A DNA stretch of 52,615 nucleotides from Desulfurivibrionaceae bacterium (lineage in GTDB: Bacteria > Desulfobacterota > Desulfobulbia > Desulfobulbales > VMSU01): positions 1 through 52,615 of the forward strand of contig JAQYVV010000019.1 in NCBI GenBank assembly GCA_030145275.1, in the 5' to 3' direction. A model generated the notes under the pieces. That model ran no database searches. It saw only the letters and a list, made by a program, of their open reading frames with translations, and had not been told where the DNA came from. The first letter of the stretch is position 1; every line of letters begins with the position of its first letter. Both the position numbers and the translations under genes were made by a program. Below, one piece after another: positions 9,437-18,736 of this stretch.

Positions 9437-9484
9437 GAAATAGTAAATGTAGAAATTACAAGCCCTATGAAGGAGTATTGCTAG

Positions 9485-9943
9485 ATGGACAAAGAACGCC
9501 GGAGTTTTTTATGGGGAAACCGCTCCGAGATTCGACCTCCCTGGGCTTTGGAATTGGAACAATTCCTTGAAACCTGTACCCGTTGTCATGACTGTATCAC
9601 GGTCTGCCCAACAAATATTATAACCCCTGACAGCTTCAAATATCCACTCCTTGATTTTAGCAAAGGAGAGTGTACTTTCTGCCGGAAATGTCTTGCGGCC
9701 TGCAAACCCCAGGCCCTTGTCGATGCCGATAAACCCTGGAACCACATCGCAGAAATCAAGGACAGATGCCTGGCTTTGAAAGGTATCTTATGTCGCCTCT
9801 GCGGCGATGAATGTGAAGCTCGAGCCATCACTTTTCCACCCCAACTAGCCAGTTTCGGTCCTCCCGTGGTTTCTCCTGCCAACTGCACAGGTTGTGGCGC
9901 CTGTGTACGTCAATGCCCAACCAAGGCTATTTTTCTACGCTAA
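9485..9943 (+). CDS. napF: NapF ferredoxin-type protein
   Basis: NapF is a cytoplasmic iron-sulfur protein that interacts with NapA and is thought to help its maturation before export. The 152-residue protein has three or four cluster motifs: CTRCHDCITVCP near residue 31, CTFCRKCLAACKP near 63, a CRLCGDECEA segment near 102, and CTGCGACVRQCPTKAI at the C-terminus. The N-terminal RRSFLWG segment is typical of NapF. Start ATG 9485 has AAGGAG about 10 nt upstream. It is the first gene of a cluster in the same order as enterobacterial napFDAGHBC, but 318 bp separate it from napD, so the two may have separate promoters. Confidence 0.93.
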   Translation: MDKERRSFLWGNRSEIRPPWALELEQFLETCTRCHDCITVCPTNIITPDSFKYPLLDFSKGECTFCRKCLAACKPQALVDADKPWNHIAEIKDRCLALKGILCRLCGDECEARAITFPPQLASFGPPVVSPANCTGCGACVRQCPTKAIFLR

Positions 9944-10261
9944 TTCCCCTTCCTTAAGCATAGCGTTACCAAACTGCAACAACACTTCAAGCTGGTGCTA
10001 CCAAGTGGTAACACCATCCTCGTCGCTATTTCCTTGTTTCCCCTTAAACCACAAAGGATTCACCTACAGTGCAAATGGCACGGTAGTTGCTGTTACAGTG
10101 ACTTTGTCAGGTGATGATTCATAATGTTTAGATAAAATTTGATTTTTTTTTTTAACATCTATAAGCTAAATGGAGATGTTGGGAATAAAACGACATGTAT
10201 CAGGCAGAATGTCGTATAGCGGCGTTCCATCTTTTGTTAAATAAATACATGGGGAGGTATT
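9944..10261. promoter_or_regulatory. napF-napD spacer with three stem-loops
   Basis: No gene is seen. Three perfect or near-perfect hairpins occur: GGTGCTACC/GGTAACACC at 9994-10015, AACATCT/AGATGTT at 10154-10180 and ACGACAT/ATGTCGT at 10190-10215. The last two are tandem and sit just upstream of the strong GGGGAGG ribosome site of napD, so they may act in its leader RNA. A T-tract at 10143-10153 follows no clear stem. No FNR-type site could be assigned with confidence. Confidence 0.45.
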
Positions 10262-10495
10262 ATGAATATTGCAGGGGTTGTGGTTCATGCCAGGTCGGAG
10301 AATTCATCTCTGGTTGAGGCTGAAATATCCGCCATGCAAGGCGCAGAAATCCATGCTGTCAAAGATGGGCGGATAGTGGTCACAGTGGAGGATGATGACT
10401 ACCAGAAAACAAGTGATACTGTGTTAAATCTGCACCAGATCAAAGGGGTGTTGTCTGCCTCCCTGATTTATCAACACTGTGAAGATGATCTGTAA
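10262..10495 (+). CDS. napD: NapD chaperone for nitrate reductase
   Basis: NapD is a small cytoplasmic chaperone that binds the Tat signal peptide of NapA and holds it until the molybdenum cofactor is inserted. The 77-residue protein starts MNIAGVVVHARSENSSLVEA, has the ferredoxin-like fold pattern of the family, a central GAEIHAVKDGRIVVTVE strand pair, and a final SASLIYQHCEDD. The start has GGGGAGG 5 nt upstream. It lies 76 bp before napA, as in other nap operons. Confidence 0.93.
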   Translation: MNIAGVVVHARSENSSLVEAEISAMQGAEIHAVKDGRIVVTVEDDDYQKTSDTVLNLHQIKGVLSASLIYQHCEDDL

Positions 10496-10571
10496 ATGAG
10501 ATAGATAATGCCCTTAGCGCTTCAGGCAACTAGTGGGTTAAAACAAGGTGTCCAAAAGTAAGGAGAAAAAC

Positions 10572-13082
10572 ATGAAGTTATCCAGGCGTGCATTTATAAA
10601 GGCCAACGCCATTGCTGTTACAGCGGCGGCGGCGGGCATGTCTCTGCCCAAGGCGGAGGCTCTTGCCAACGAGGAAGATCTGGACATTCGCTGGGACAAG
10701 GCGCCTTGCCGTTTCTGCGGCACAGGTTGTTCTGTTCTGATAGGGACCAAAGATGGACGGGTTGTAGCCACACAGGGTGACCCTGATGCCCCGGTAAACA
10801 GAGGTCTTAACTGCATTAAGGGCTATTTTCTTTCCAAGATTATGTACGGCAAGGATCGCTTGAAAACCCCGATGTTGCGCAAGAGAAACGGCAAATATGA
10901 TAAAGAGGGTGAATTCACTCCGGTGAGCTGGGATGAGGCCTTTGATACCATGGCGGAAAAATTCAAAGAGGCCATCAAGAAAAAAGGGCCGGAATCGGTT
11001 GGCATGTTTGGCTCTGGCCAATGGACGGTTTTTGAGGGCTATGCGGCTTCGAAACTATTCAAGGGCGGTTTCCGCTCCAACAACCTGGACCCAAATGCCA
11101 GGCACTGCATGGCATCAGCCGTTGCCGGCTTTATCCGCACCTTCGGCTCAGATGAACCAATGGGCTGTTATGACGATCTTGAACATGCCGACGGCTTTGT
11201 TCTCTGGGGTTCTAATATGGCGGAGATGCATCCCATCCTCTGGTCACGTCTTACTGACCGCCGGCTTACTGCTTCCCATGTCAAGGTAGCCGTTCTCTCC
11301 ACCTTTGAAAACCGGGGTTATGAACTGGCGGATCTAACCCTTACCTTTAAACCGCAGACCGATCTCTACATTCTAAATTATATTGCCAATTACATTATCC
11401 AAAATAATGCCGTCAATGAAGATTTTGTCGCAAAGCATACGACCTTTAAACAGGGCAATACCGATATTGGCTATGGACTGCGGCCCACTGATCCCCGGGA
11501 GCAGAAGGCAAAAAATGCCAAAAGTGCCGGGGGCAGCAAGGATATCACCTTTGCAGAGTATAAAAAATTCGTCTCCCAGTTCACCCTTGAAAAAACAGCC
11601 AAAGAAACCGGGGTACCGGAAGAAAATCTGCTGGAACTGGCCAAGATGTATGCCGATCCCAAGCGTAAAATTGTCTCTTATTGGACCATGGGATTTAATC
11701 AGCATACCCGGGGGACCTGGGCCAACAACCTGGTCTACAATATCCATCTGCTCACCGGTAAGATTTCCGAACCGGGAAACGGCCCATTCTCTTTAACCGG
11801 CCAGCCTTCCGCCTGTGGTACAGCCCGTGAAGTTGGCACATTTGCGCACCGTTTACCTGCTGATTTGGTGGTCAAAAAGGAAGCGCATCGTGATTTTACT
11901 GAAAAAATATGGAAACTGCCAAAAGGAACTATCCCTGGCAAGGTTGGCTACCATGCAGTTCTGCAAAACAGGATGCTTAAAGACGGCAAGCTTAATGCCT
12001 ACTGGGTGATGTGCAATAACAATATGCAGGCTGGACCAAACTTCAATGAGGAGGCCTATCCAGGCTACCGCAACCCCGATAACTTTATTGTAGTTACTGA
12101 TCCATACCCAACCGTAACGGCCATGGCTGCCGATCTTATGCTGCCTACGGCCATGTGGGTCGAAAAGGAGGGGGCCTATGGCAACGCGGAACGGCGCTCC
12201 CAGTTCTGGCGTCAACAGGTCAATGCCCCGGGTGAAGCCAAAAGTGATCTTTGGCAGCTGGTGGAATTTTCCAAACGTTTTAAGGTTGAAGAGGTATGGC
12301 CGGCAGATCTCATAGCCCAAAAGCCTGAATACAAAGGCAAGACTCTCTATGACATTCTCTATGCCAATGGCCAGGTCAATAAATTCCCCACCCAGAAGAT
12401 TAGCGATGGAGCCGGCAACACCTACGATAATAACGAAATGGAGGATTTCGGCTTCTATCTGCAAAAGGGCATCTATGAGGAGTACCGTCTATTTGGCCTG
12501 CATGGACCCAAAAAAGGTCATGAATTAGGTGAATTCGACGATTACCATAAGTCTCGCGGTCTGCGCTGGCCGGTTGTTGACGGTAAAGAAACCTTGTGGC
12601 GCTACCGTGAAGGGTACGATCCCCATGTGGCCAAGGGCAGTGGTGTCCAGTTCTATGGCAACAAGGATAACAGGGCGAGGATCTATGCCCTGCCCTATGA
12701 ACCGCCGGCCGAATCACCAGATAAAGAGTTCGATCTGTGGCTCTGTACTGGCCGCGTTTTGGAACATTGGCATACAGGTTCCATGACCCAAAGGGTTCCC
12801 GAACTCTATCGGGCCGTGCCCCATGCCGTGTTGTTTATGAACCCGGAAGATGCGAAGGCGAGAGGATTACGGCGTGGCATGTCGGCCAAAATATCCAGCA
12901 GGCGCGGAGAGATTACGGCAACCATTGAAACCAGAGGTCGGAACCGCATGCCTAAAGGGCAGGTCTTTTTGCCGTTTTTTGATGCCAGACGGCTGGCCAA
13001 CAAGCTTATACTTGACGCCACCTGCCCTATTTCCAAGGAAACTGATTTTAAGAAGTGTGCAGCTAAGGTTGAACGGGCTTAA
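10572..13082 (+). CDS. napA: Periplasmic nitrate reductase catalytic subunit NapA
   Basis: NapA reduces nitrate to nitrite in the periplasm with a bis-MGD molybdenum cofactor and one [4Fe-4S] cluster. The start ATG 10572 has AGGAG 6 nt upstream. The upstream GTG at 10548 is less likely. The 836-residue protein begins with a Tat signal (SRRAFIK, then an Ala-rich segment, cleavage near AEA). CRFCGTGC and NCIKG hold the cluster. The molybdenum-ligand Cys is in [42 protein letters not shown] and a C-terminal [18 protein letters not shown] are further family motifs. NapB, NapC, NapG and NapH follow, so electrons can come from quinol through NapC or NapGH. Confidence 0.98.
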   Translation: MKLSRRAFIKANAIAVTAAAAGMSLPKAEALANEEDLDIRWDKAPCRFCGTGCSVLIGTKDGRVVATQGDPDAPVNRGLNCIKGYFLSKIMYGKDRLKTPMLRKRNGKYDKEGEFTPVSWDEAFDTMAEKFKEAIKKKGPESVGMFGSGQWTVFEGYAASKLFKGGFRSNNLDPNARHCMASAVAGFIRTFGSDEPMGCYDDLEHADGFVLWGSNMAEMHPILWSRLTDRRLTASHVKVAVLSTFENRGYELADLTLTFKPQTDLYILNYIANYIIQNNAVNEDFVAKHTTFKQGNTDIGYGLRPTDPREQKAKNAKSAGGSKDITFAEYKKFVSQFTLEKTAKETGVPEENLLELAKMYADPKRKIVSYWTMGFNQHTRGTWANNLVYNIHLLTGKISEPGNGPFSLTGQPSACGTAREVGTFAHRLPADLVVKKEAHRDFTEKIWKLPKGTIPGKVGYHAVLQNRMLKDGKLNAYWVMCNNNMQAGPNFNEEAYPGYRNPDNFIVVTDPYPTVTAMAADLMLPTAMWVEKEGAYGNAERRSQFWRQQVNAPGEAKSDLWQLVEFSKRFKVEEVWPADLIAQKPEYKGKTLYDILYANGQVNKFPTQKISDGAGNTYDNNEMEDFGFYLQKGIYEEYRLFGLHGPKKGHELGEFDDYHKSRGLRWPVVDGKETLWRYREGYDPHVAKGSGVQFYGNKDNRARIYALPYEPPAESPDKEFDLWLCTGRVLEHWHTGSMTQRVPELYRAVPHAVLFMNPEDAKARGLRRGMSAKISSRRGEITATIETRGRNRMPKGQVFLPFFDARRLANKLILDATCPISKETDFKKCAAKVERA

Positions 13083-13096
13083 GGCGAGGAGAAGGC

Positions 13097-13867
13097 GTGA
13101 AAGCAGCAAGTGACATCCAGCAATCTGGCCTGACTAGCCGTAGAAAATTTTTGTCCGGTAGTGCAGCAGCTGCCTGCGGTGTTGCACTTTTTGGTCTAGG
13201 CGGCTGTATGGCAAAAGATGAAAGCGGCGTCATACTCAGGCCGCCGGGTGCTTCCGAAGAATTCTTAGGAGCCTGTATCCGTTGCGGTCAATGTGTTCGA
13301 GCCTGTCCTTACAACACCTTGAAACTTGTTGGTCTCTTTGGCCAGGGTGGTACTGGATCGCCCTATTTTGAACCACGGCAAGTCTCTTGTGAAATGTGTG
13401 AGGATCTACCCTGCATCAAGGCCTGCCCTACCGGCGCACTTGATCCGCAACTCACCGATGTCAACAAGGCCAAGATGGGTCTGGCGGTTCTTGTCGATCA
13501 GGAGACCTGTCTCAATTATCTCGGACTCCGTTGCGGTGTGTGCTATCGAGCCTGCCCCAGTATTGATAAGGCCATCACCCTTGATGCCCGGCACAACCAG
13601 CGCAGCGGCAAGCACACCCTGTTTCTGCCCAAGATTCATTCTGAGCACTGTACCGGCTGCGGCAAATGCGAAAAGTCCTGCGTTCTGGAGGCATCGGCCA
13701 TTAAGGTATTACCACGCTCCCTGGCCAAGGGAGAATTGGGGCACCATTACCGTCTCGGCTGGGAAGAGAAAGAGAAGAAAGGATCAAGTCTCATTCCGGA
13801 AGCCCTTGATTTACCAGACCGGATGCCTGAGTTTACGCCCCCTTCTTTTGAGGAGGTGAAACCATGA
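13097..13867 (+). CDS. napG: NapG ferredoxin-type quinol dehydrogenase subunit
   Basis: NapG is a periplasmic protein with four [4Fe-4S] clusters that, with NapH, moves electrons from quinol towards NapC/NapB/NapA. The GTG start has GAGGAG close upstream. A Tat-like signal (SRRKFLSG, followed by an Ala/Gly-rich segment) leads the 256 residues. Four Cys-rich clusters follow: [12 protein letters not shown] near 59, [17 protein letters not shown] near 98, [12 protein letters not shown] near 145, and [11 protein letters not shown] near 186. The stop overlaps the napH start (ATGA), so translation is coupled. Confidence 0.96.
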   Translation: MKAASDIQQSGLTSRRKFLSGSAAAACGVALFGLGGCMAKDESGVILRPPGASEEFLGACIRCGQCVRACPYNTLKLVGLFGQGGTGSPYFEPRQVSCEMCEDLPCIKACPTGALDPQLTDVNKAKMGLAVLVDQETCLNYLGLRCGVCYRACPSIDKAITLDARHNQRSGKHTLFLPKIHSEHCTGCGKCEKSCVLEASAIKVLPRSLAKGELGHHYRLGWEEKEKKGSSLIPEALDLPDRMPEFTPPSFEEVKP

Positions 13868-14640
13868 AATGGCTGATTTTACGCAGGCTAAGCCAACTGG
13901 CGATTCTTGCCCTGTTTTTAAGTGGGCCGCTGCTCGGAGTCTGGATTACCCGTGGCAGTCTTGCAGGTTCCATGACCCTTGACTTTTTGCCCATGGCTGA
14001 CCCATTTACCTTGCTGCAAACCGCGCTGGCCGGGCATTTCCCGGCAGGTACTGCCATAATCGGCGCCCTGCTGGTTACGCTTTTTTACTTGCTGGTCGGA
14101 GGACGTGTTTTCTGCTCCTGGGTCTGCCCTGTTAATATCATTACAGATGTCGCATCCTGGATTCGAAAAAAGCTGGATATCAAGCATACTAGTACCGTTG
14201 GCCCGGGGCTGCGTTACTGGCTTCTGGCTATAGCATGCACTCTGGCTATCTTTAGTGGAATAACGGCATGGGAAACCATCAACCCTGCCAATGTTATGGC
14301 ACGATCGTTGATCTTTGCCATGCAAGATGCCATCTGGATGGGGTTAGGCCTGTTTATTTTTGCCCTGCTGATTAAGGGAGGCTGGTGCCGAATCTGTCCC
14401 ACAGGTGCCTTTTACTCATTATTAGGCTTTGTTAGTCTAACCAAAGTCAAAGCGTCCAAGAGAGAAAATTGTGATAACTGCAATGCCTGTTATCAGGTAT
14501 GCCCCGAGCCCCAGGTTCTCATTGATCCTTTAAAAACAACAGGCTCGTCTCCCGTTATCCGTTCCGGACAATGTACAAACTGCGGACGTTGTATTGATGT
14601 CTGTAGTCAGGATGTTTTCAGGTTTGCTAGAAGATTTTAG
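13864..14640 (+). CDS. napH: NapH membrane quinol dehydrogenase subunit
   Basis: NapH is an inner-membrane iron-sulfur protein that partners NapG. The 258 residues show four membrane helices and the paired motifs [14 protein letters not shown] and [15 protein letters not shown] that characterise the NapH/MauN family. Two cytoplasmic [4Fe-4S] motifs end the protein: [16 protein letters not shown] and [16 protein letters not shown]. It overlaps napG by 4 nt. The gap to napB is 62 bp. Confidence 0.96.
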   Translation: MKWLILRRLSQLAILALFLSGPLLGVWITRGSLAGSMTLDFLPMADPFTLLQTALAGHFPAGTAIIGALLVTLFYLLVGGRVFCSWVCPVNIITDVASWIRKKLDIKHTSTVGPGLRYWLLAIACTLAIFSGITAWETINPANVMARSLIFAMQDAIWMGLGLFIFALLIKGGWCRICPTGAFYSLLGFVSLTKVKASKRENCDNCNACYQVCPEPQVLIDPLKTTGSSPVIRSGQCTNCGRCIDVCSQDVFRFARRF

Positions 14641-14702
14641 GCCCTCACAGTAAAATTACTTCCATTTTACAATGGGAAGGACTGATAATAAGGAGTTAAA
14701 AA

Positions 14703-15134
14703 ATGAAGAAAGCGCTTCTCATCCTTGCAGGATTAACTTGTGTTGCATTTCCAATAAATGCTGATGAAGTAAAATCATTACGGGGTACACGCGCCCTTGA
14801 TGCCGGATCCGAACCTCCAGAAATCAACCGGATTATTGCCGATGATCGGCCTATTCCCCGTGATTTCGTGCAACAGCCTCCCCTTATCCCCCATGAGACA
14901 GAAGGATACCGAGTAGACAAAAATTACAATAAATGTCTCAGTTGCCATAGCTGGGTTAATTACAAACAGGCCAAGGCGACCAAGGTACCACCAACCCATT
15001 TTAAAGATCGGGATGGCAATGAACGGGCCAATCTCTCCCCTGGGCGTTATTTTTGCGCCCAGTGCCATGTTCACCAGGTGGATACAAAACCTCTGGTTGA
15101 AAATGAATTTGAACCGGTCAAGGCCTTGCGTTAA
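14703..15134 (+). CDS. napB: NapB dihaem cytochrome c subunit
   Basis: NapB is the periplasmic dihaem electron donor to NapA. The 143-residue protein has an N-terminal signal peptide (hydrophobic residues 4-17, cleavage near INA-DEV). The family block VKSLRGT and FVQQPPLIPHETEGYRV are followed by two haem motifs, CLSCH near residue 79 and CAQCH near 119, and a closing KPLVENEF. The start is supported by AAGGAG 6 nt upstream. With NapA and NapC it gives the full NapABC chain rather than the NapB-less system described in some Desulfovibrio. Confidence 0.96.
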   Translation: MKKALLILAGLTCVAFPINADEVKSLRGTRALDAGSEPPEINRIIADDRPIPRDFVQQPPLIPHETEGYRVDKNYNKCLSCHSWVNYKQAKATKVPPTHFKDRDGNERANLSPGRYFCAQCHVHQVDTKPLVENEFEPVKALR

Positions 15135-15166
15135 TCGAATTTCTTTTATTTAAGGAGCAATACATA

Positions 15167-15736
15167 ATGGAAAACTTAGAAAAGAAATCCGCTTGTAAAT
15201 GGCCTATTTTCTTCTTTGGAGCCGTGGTCGGAGTTCTTCTTGTCGCAGTCTTTCTCGGAGAACTAAATTACACCGCCACGGAAAAATTCTGTATTTCCTG
15301 CCACGAGATGGAAAGCAATGTTTATATGGAATACAAGGATACTGCTCACTATATGAACAAGTCTGGAGTTCGGGCCACCTGTACAGACTGTCATCTTTCC
15401 CACAATTTTTTCGAAAAAATTGCACGTAAGACAAAAGCCGTCAATGAGGTTATCCATCATTTCAAGGGAACTATTGACAGCCGAGAGAAATTTCTCGCTA
15501 ATCGCCTGGAAATGGCGCAAGGGGTCTGGGCAGAGATGAAGGCCAACGACTCAAGGGAGTGCCGGTCCTGCCATACTTCGGAAAATATGGACTACAGCAA
15601 GCAGTCTAGCCGGGCCATGACCCAGCATCTTAAAGGTGATGACGAGGGTAAAACCTGTATTGAATGCCATAAAGGGCTGGCCCACAGGCTTCCGGATATG
15701 CAGAGCATTGATCCCTCAGCGGTCATAGGAAGATGA
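15167..15736 (+). CDS. napC: NapC tetrahaem quinol dehydrogenase
   Basis: NapC/NirT proteins take electrons from menaquinol and pass them to periplasmic cytochromes. One N-terminal membrane anchor (about residues 12-32) precedes the haem domain. Four CxxCH motifs are visible: CISCHEME near 44, CTDCHLSHNF near 73, CRSCHTSENM near 130 and CIECHKGLAHR near 164. The 189-residue length fits the short NapC form. An NrfH-like role cannot be excluded from sequence, but no nrfA is present here and the gene closes the nap cluster. A family 1 repeat begins 10 bp after the stop codon. Confidence 0.94.
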   Translation: MENLEKKSACKWPIFFFGAVVGVLLVAVFLGELNYTATEKFCISCHEMESNVYMEYKDTAHYMNKSGVRATCTDCHLSHNFFEKIARKTKAVNEVIHHFKGTIDSREKFLANRLEMAQGVWAEMKANDSRECRSCHTSENMDYSKQSSRAMTQHLKGDDEGKTCIECHKGLAHRLPDMQSIDPSAVIGR

Positions 15737-15745
15737 TGAAAAAAG

Positions 15746-15921
15746 GTAACTATTCAGCTGCACTCCATCTTCGCACATTTAGCTCTTCTCGAATAGCACA
15801 AGTATGCTTCGAAACCCAGGTAAGCGAGTATGAGAGACTCCGAAATGAACAAATATGAAGCACATCTGAATAGTTATAGCCCGTAGTTAAGGGTAATTCC
15901 CAGCCTACGCTGAATAATTAC
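15746..15921. repeat. Family 1 palindromic element
   Basis: The left edge GTAACTATTCAGCTGCAC and right edge GAATAATTAC enclose the family apex at about 15783-15812. The nested module is partly degenerate (CCAGGTAAGCGAG, then AGACTCCG, on the right arm only). It sits just after napC. Confidence 0.85.
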
Positions 15922-15977
15922 GAAAAAAGTTGTAAATATTCGATTTGACCTCAAAAGTAACAACAACCACGGAAACC

Positions 15978-16108
15978 GTAAATGTTCGGAGTCTCGTTCC
16001 TCGCTTACCTGTCAACGGTTTTCAGGGAGGTGAGCAGGTTGCTGAGTCTATACGTCTGTATGTGAAGCAGCCTGATCGCCTTCCTGGGAGCCGTTGCCGA
16101 ATATTTAC
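15978..16108. repeat. Hairpin element with GTAAATGTTCGG ends
   Basis: The edges GTAAATGTTCGG and CCGAATATTTAC are inverted. The interior contains the GGAGTCT...CGCTTACCT module of family 1, so it is related but has different ends. It lies about 60 bp before the molybdenum-cofactor riboswitch. Confidence 0.65.
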
Positions 16109-16164
16109 AAAAAGTTTGTTAAGGACGAAGGTCTGAACGAAGCAGATAAGTTAAATACTTAAAC

Positions 16165-16265
16165 CATAACTCCGAGCCAAAGAATCTAAGTCGTCAGATA
16201 GGATTCCAGGCCGATAGGGTCTGGCTGGAAACGGCCACGCCTCCCGTGTTTGGAAAGGAGTCCAT
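16165..16265 (+). promoter_or_regulatory. Molybdenum cofactor (Moco) riboswitch
   Basis: The leader of moaA contains the conserved blocks of the Moco RNA motif in order: TCCGAGCC at 16171-16178, a variable stem, GGAAACGGCCACGCCTCCCG at about 16227-16246, and GGAAAGGAG at 16252-16260. The last block is also the ribosome-binding site of moaA (8 nt before its ATG), so ligand binding would be expected to hide or expose it and control translation. Recognition is by remembered motif, not a covariance search. Known members respond to Moco or the related tungsten cofactor. Confidence 0.85.
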
Positions 16266-16268
16266 AAG

Positions 16269-17312
16269 ATGTTGTTTCCGCTTGGCAGTGGTATAACCAC
16301 AAAAGTTCTACCTCCAACAAAAGTTCCCGTAAAACTACTCCTTGATAATCATGGCAGGGTAATAGATTATCTCCGCTTATCAATTACCGACCGTTGCAAT
16401 CTCCGCTGCCGTTACTGCCGCCCCGAAAAAGGTGTTCCTTTTATTCCTCAGAATGAGATTCTCTCTTTTGAGGAACTAGAACGCCTTGTTACTATTTTTT
16501 GTCAACTGGGTATTAAAAAGGTTCGTGTAACTGGAGGAGAGCCCTTTTCCCGAAGGGGATGCCTTCCCTTTCTGCAGCGACTCAAAAAGATTGAAGGGCT
16601 TCAAGACCTCCATATTACCACAAACGGTGTCAAGACGGCTAAGTATCTTGATGCTCTGGCGGAACTTGGGCTTGCAGGTATTAATTTAAGTCTTGATACG
16701 CTTGACCCAAAAAGATTTTGGAGAATCACTAGGCGCGATTATTTAGAATCTGTCGTTGATTCTCTACATGGCACTCTCGAGCATGGCATTCCCCTAAAAA
16801 TTAACAGCGTTGTTCTTGATGATACCAGTGATGATGAGATCGTACAGCTTGTTGAACTTGCCAGGAAGTATAGCGTTACCCTGCGCTTTATCGAAAAAAT
16901 GCCATTTTCAGGGATTTCCCGCTCAAAAAAACATCTCTGTAGCAGCTTATCGATTCGACTGAAAAATATACTTCCAACTCTTGAGGAGTTGTCTCCGAAT
17001 TTCCCCACCACGGCACGCACATTTTCTGTCAAAGGCTTTAATGGAAAGCTTGGCATCATAGAAGGATATTCCAGACTTTTTTGTAACACCTGCAACAAGG
17101 TCCGCATTACAGCAACTGGCCTTTTAAAGACCTGCCTCTACGATAACGGTGTGCTGGATCTAAAAAAAATGCTTCGGGAAGGAACGGACGATCAGGAAAT
17201 AAGCAGAGCAATCAAAAACTGTATTCAGACTCGTTTCATAAACGGTCACGAAACAGAACGATTTACCTCTAAACAAGATGTGGAGCCGTCCATGGCCAGC
17301 ATCGGAGGATGA
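16269..17312 (+). CDS. moaA: GTP 3',8-cyclase MoaA (Moco biosynthesis)
   Basis: MoaA is a radical-SAM enzyme that converts GTP to 3',8-cyclo-7,8-dihydro-GTP, the first step of molybdenum cofactor synthesis. The 347-residue protein has LRLSITDRCNLRCRYC near residue 37 (CxxxCxxC for the SAM cluster), VRVTGGEPFSRRGC, the INLSLDTLDP strand, and the C-terminal second cluster motif FCNTCNKVRIT with a later CLY. The C-terminal GG tail is required in characterised MoaA. The first 25 residues are an extension of no clear function. It is preceded by the Moco riboswitch and begins the moaA-moeA-MOSC cluster beside napA, which needs this cofactor. Confidence 0.96.
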   Translation: MLFPLGSGITTKVLPPTKVPVKLLLDNHGRVIDYLRLSITDRCNLRCRYCRPEKGVPFIPQNEILSFEELERLVTIFCQLGIKKVRVTGGEPFSRRGCLPFLQRLKKIEGLQDLHITTNGVKTAKYLDALAELGLAGINLSLDTLDPKRFWRITRRDYLESVVDSLHGTLEHGIPLKINSVVLDDTSDDEIVQLVELARKYSVTLRFIEKMPFSGISRSKKHLCSSLSIRLKNILPTLEELSPNFPTTARTFSVKGFNGKLGIIEGYSRLFCNTCNKVRITATGLLKTCLYDNGVLDLKKMLREGTDDQEISRAIKNCIQTRFINGHETERFTSKQDVEPSMASIGG

Positions 17313-17318
17313 AAAATA

Positions 17319-17425
17319 TAAGAGTTTACCAGTGCCTTAGATTTGTTCGTTTGGGACTTTGAGCAATAGCCCCCCTATGTGAGAAGTCCCAAACGAGCAA
17401 AGATGAGGTGCTGGTGAACTCTTAC
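17319..17425. repeat. Long hairpin between moaA and moeA
   Basis: AAGAGTTTACCAGTGCC on the left pairs with GGTGCTGGTGAACTCTT on the right, and TTGTTCGTTTGGGACTT with AAGTCCCAAACGAGCAA, giving nearly 40 paired positions around a loop at about 17358-17380. No T-tract is present. It is related in style to the family 1 hairpins but shares no apex. Confidence 0.75.
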
Positions 17426-17486
17426 GAAAAATAAAGGTGCCAGATGGTCTGTTGTTAGGGCCCAAACACCATATCGGAGTGTTGCA

Positions 17487-18704
17487 ATGATTTCAATTAC
17501 TGACGCCCTAAGTATTACCAAAAAAAATATTCCCCCCCCTAAAATGCAGGAATATCTTATCGAGCACTCTGTGGAGAAATATCTCTCTAAAGATATTCTT
17601 GCTCCAGAACCTTCGCCGCGCTATACAAATTCAGCCATGGACGGTTACGCCGTGCGTTGGGAAGATGTATCTGATGCCAGCAAGGAAAATCCAGCTGTCC
17701 TCAGTGTTATCGGCGAGAGTAGAGCTGGGATCCCCTTTAAAGGACGGGTCGAAAAAAAAGAGGCGGTTCGGATAAGCACGGGGGCAATGCTTGCTGATGG
17801 GTGTGACACCGTTGTCAGGGTTGAAGATACGCTGGAGTCAGATGATACTCTTCAAGTTATGGCAGTGAAAAAAAAGGGCCAGGATATTCGTTACAAAGGG
17901 GAAGAGTTTAATGTTGGCGACCTGCTTTTGCATAAGAGGACAAAAATATCCGCTCCCCAGGCAGCACTTTTGGCATCAGTTGGTATCGCAAGTGTAAAAG
18001 CTTATAAGCCATGTGACGTGGCAATTCTGGTAACCGGGTCAGAACTTGTCTCTGCTGGTGAGTCAATTGCCGATCATCAGATCAGGGACTCAAACATGAT
18101 CATGTTGAAGACTGCCATTCAGGAAGCTGGCGGGAACGTGGTCAGCTGCCTGCGGATCTCCGACAATAAGCAGGCCACAATAGATGCTATAGGGCAGGCA
18201 AGGGCCGATATCATTCTTTGTACAGGCGGTGTGTCTGTTGGCAGGCATGACCATGTTAAAGATGCTGCAGAGGCCAATGATTTCAAGCCGCTTTTTTGGC
18301 GAATTCGTCAAAAGCCTGGGAAACCTCTGTACTTTGCCAAGAAAGAGAAATCACTTCTCTTTGGCCTGCCCGGCAACCCTGTATCCGCCTTTATGTGTTT
18401 TACCCATTATGTCAGGCCGGTCATTACGACCTTAAATGGTTTGCCGTTCGGATGGCCCACCGTCTCAGGAGAGTCTACAGATGACATTATAAATAATGGC
18501 AAAAGGACAAACATGATACGTGTGCAACTAACCTGGCGGCCGAATGGAGGTTATTGTATCAGCAATACAGAGAAACAAGGATCGCATATGCTGACATCTC
18601 TTTCAGGCGCAGACGGTTATATCATTTTGGAGCCAGAACAAATTTTGAAATCAGGTGAGCGTATTGATGTGTACAGATACGATTTTCGTAGAGAACCAGT
18701 TTAG
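17487..18704 (+). CDS. moeA: Molybdopterin molybdenumtransferase MoeA
   Basis: MoeA inserts molybdate into adenylated molybdopterin to form Moco. The 405-residue protein has all domains: the N-terminal PRYTNSAMDGYAVRW motif, the beta-rich domain with RISTGAMLADGCDTVVRVED, the MogA-like catalytic domain (TGSELVSAGESI, then CTGGVSVGRHDHVKD and FGLPGNPVSAFMCF), and a C-terminal beta domain. It lies 174 bp after moaA with a long hairpin between, and 32 bp before the MOSC gene. Together with the riboswitch, the cluster looks dedicated to the nitrate reductase. Confidence 0.96.
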   Translation: MISITDALSITKKNIPPPKMQEYLIEHSVEKYLSKDILAPEPSPRYTNSAMDGYAVRWEDVSDASKENPAVLSVIGESRAGIPFKGRVEKKEAVRISTGAMLADGCDTVVRVEDTLESDDTLQVMAVKKKGQDIRYKGEEFNVGDLLLHKRTKISAPQAALLASVGIASVKAYKPCDVAILVTGSELVSAGESIADHQIRDSNMIMLKTAIQEAGGNVVSCLRISDNKQATIDAIGQARADIILCTGGVSVGRHDHVKDAAEANDFKPLFWRIRQKPGKPLYFAKKEKSLLFGLPGNPVSAFMCFTHYVRPVITTLNGLPFGWPTVSGESTDDIINNGKRTNMIRVQLTWRPNGGYCISNTEKQGSHMLTSLSGADGYIILEPEQILKSGERIDVYRYDFRREPV

Positions 18705-18736
18705 GGACGCTCTTATAAGATTAGAGGAGGATGCTA

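Noticed and set aside
9485..9943. napF as an adenylylsulfate reductase or polyferredoxin subunit
   Set aside because: The RRSFLWG start, the position before napD-napA and the Cys spacing fit NapF better.
11853..12464. 203-codon minus-strand ORF inside napA
   Set aside because: It is antisense to NapA, without motifs or a ribosome site.
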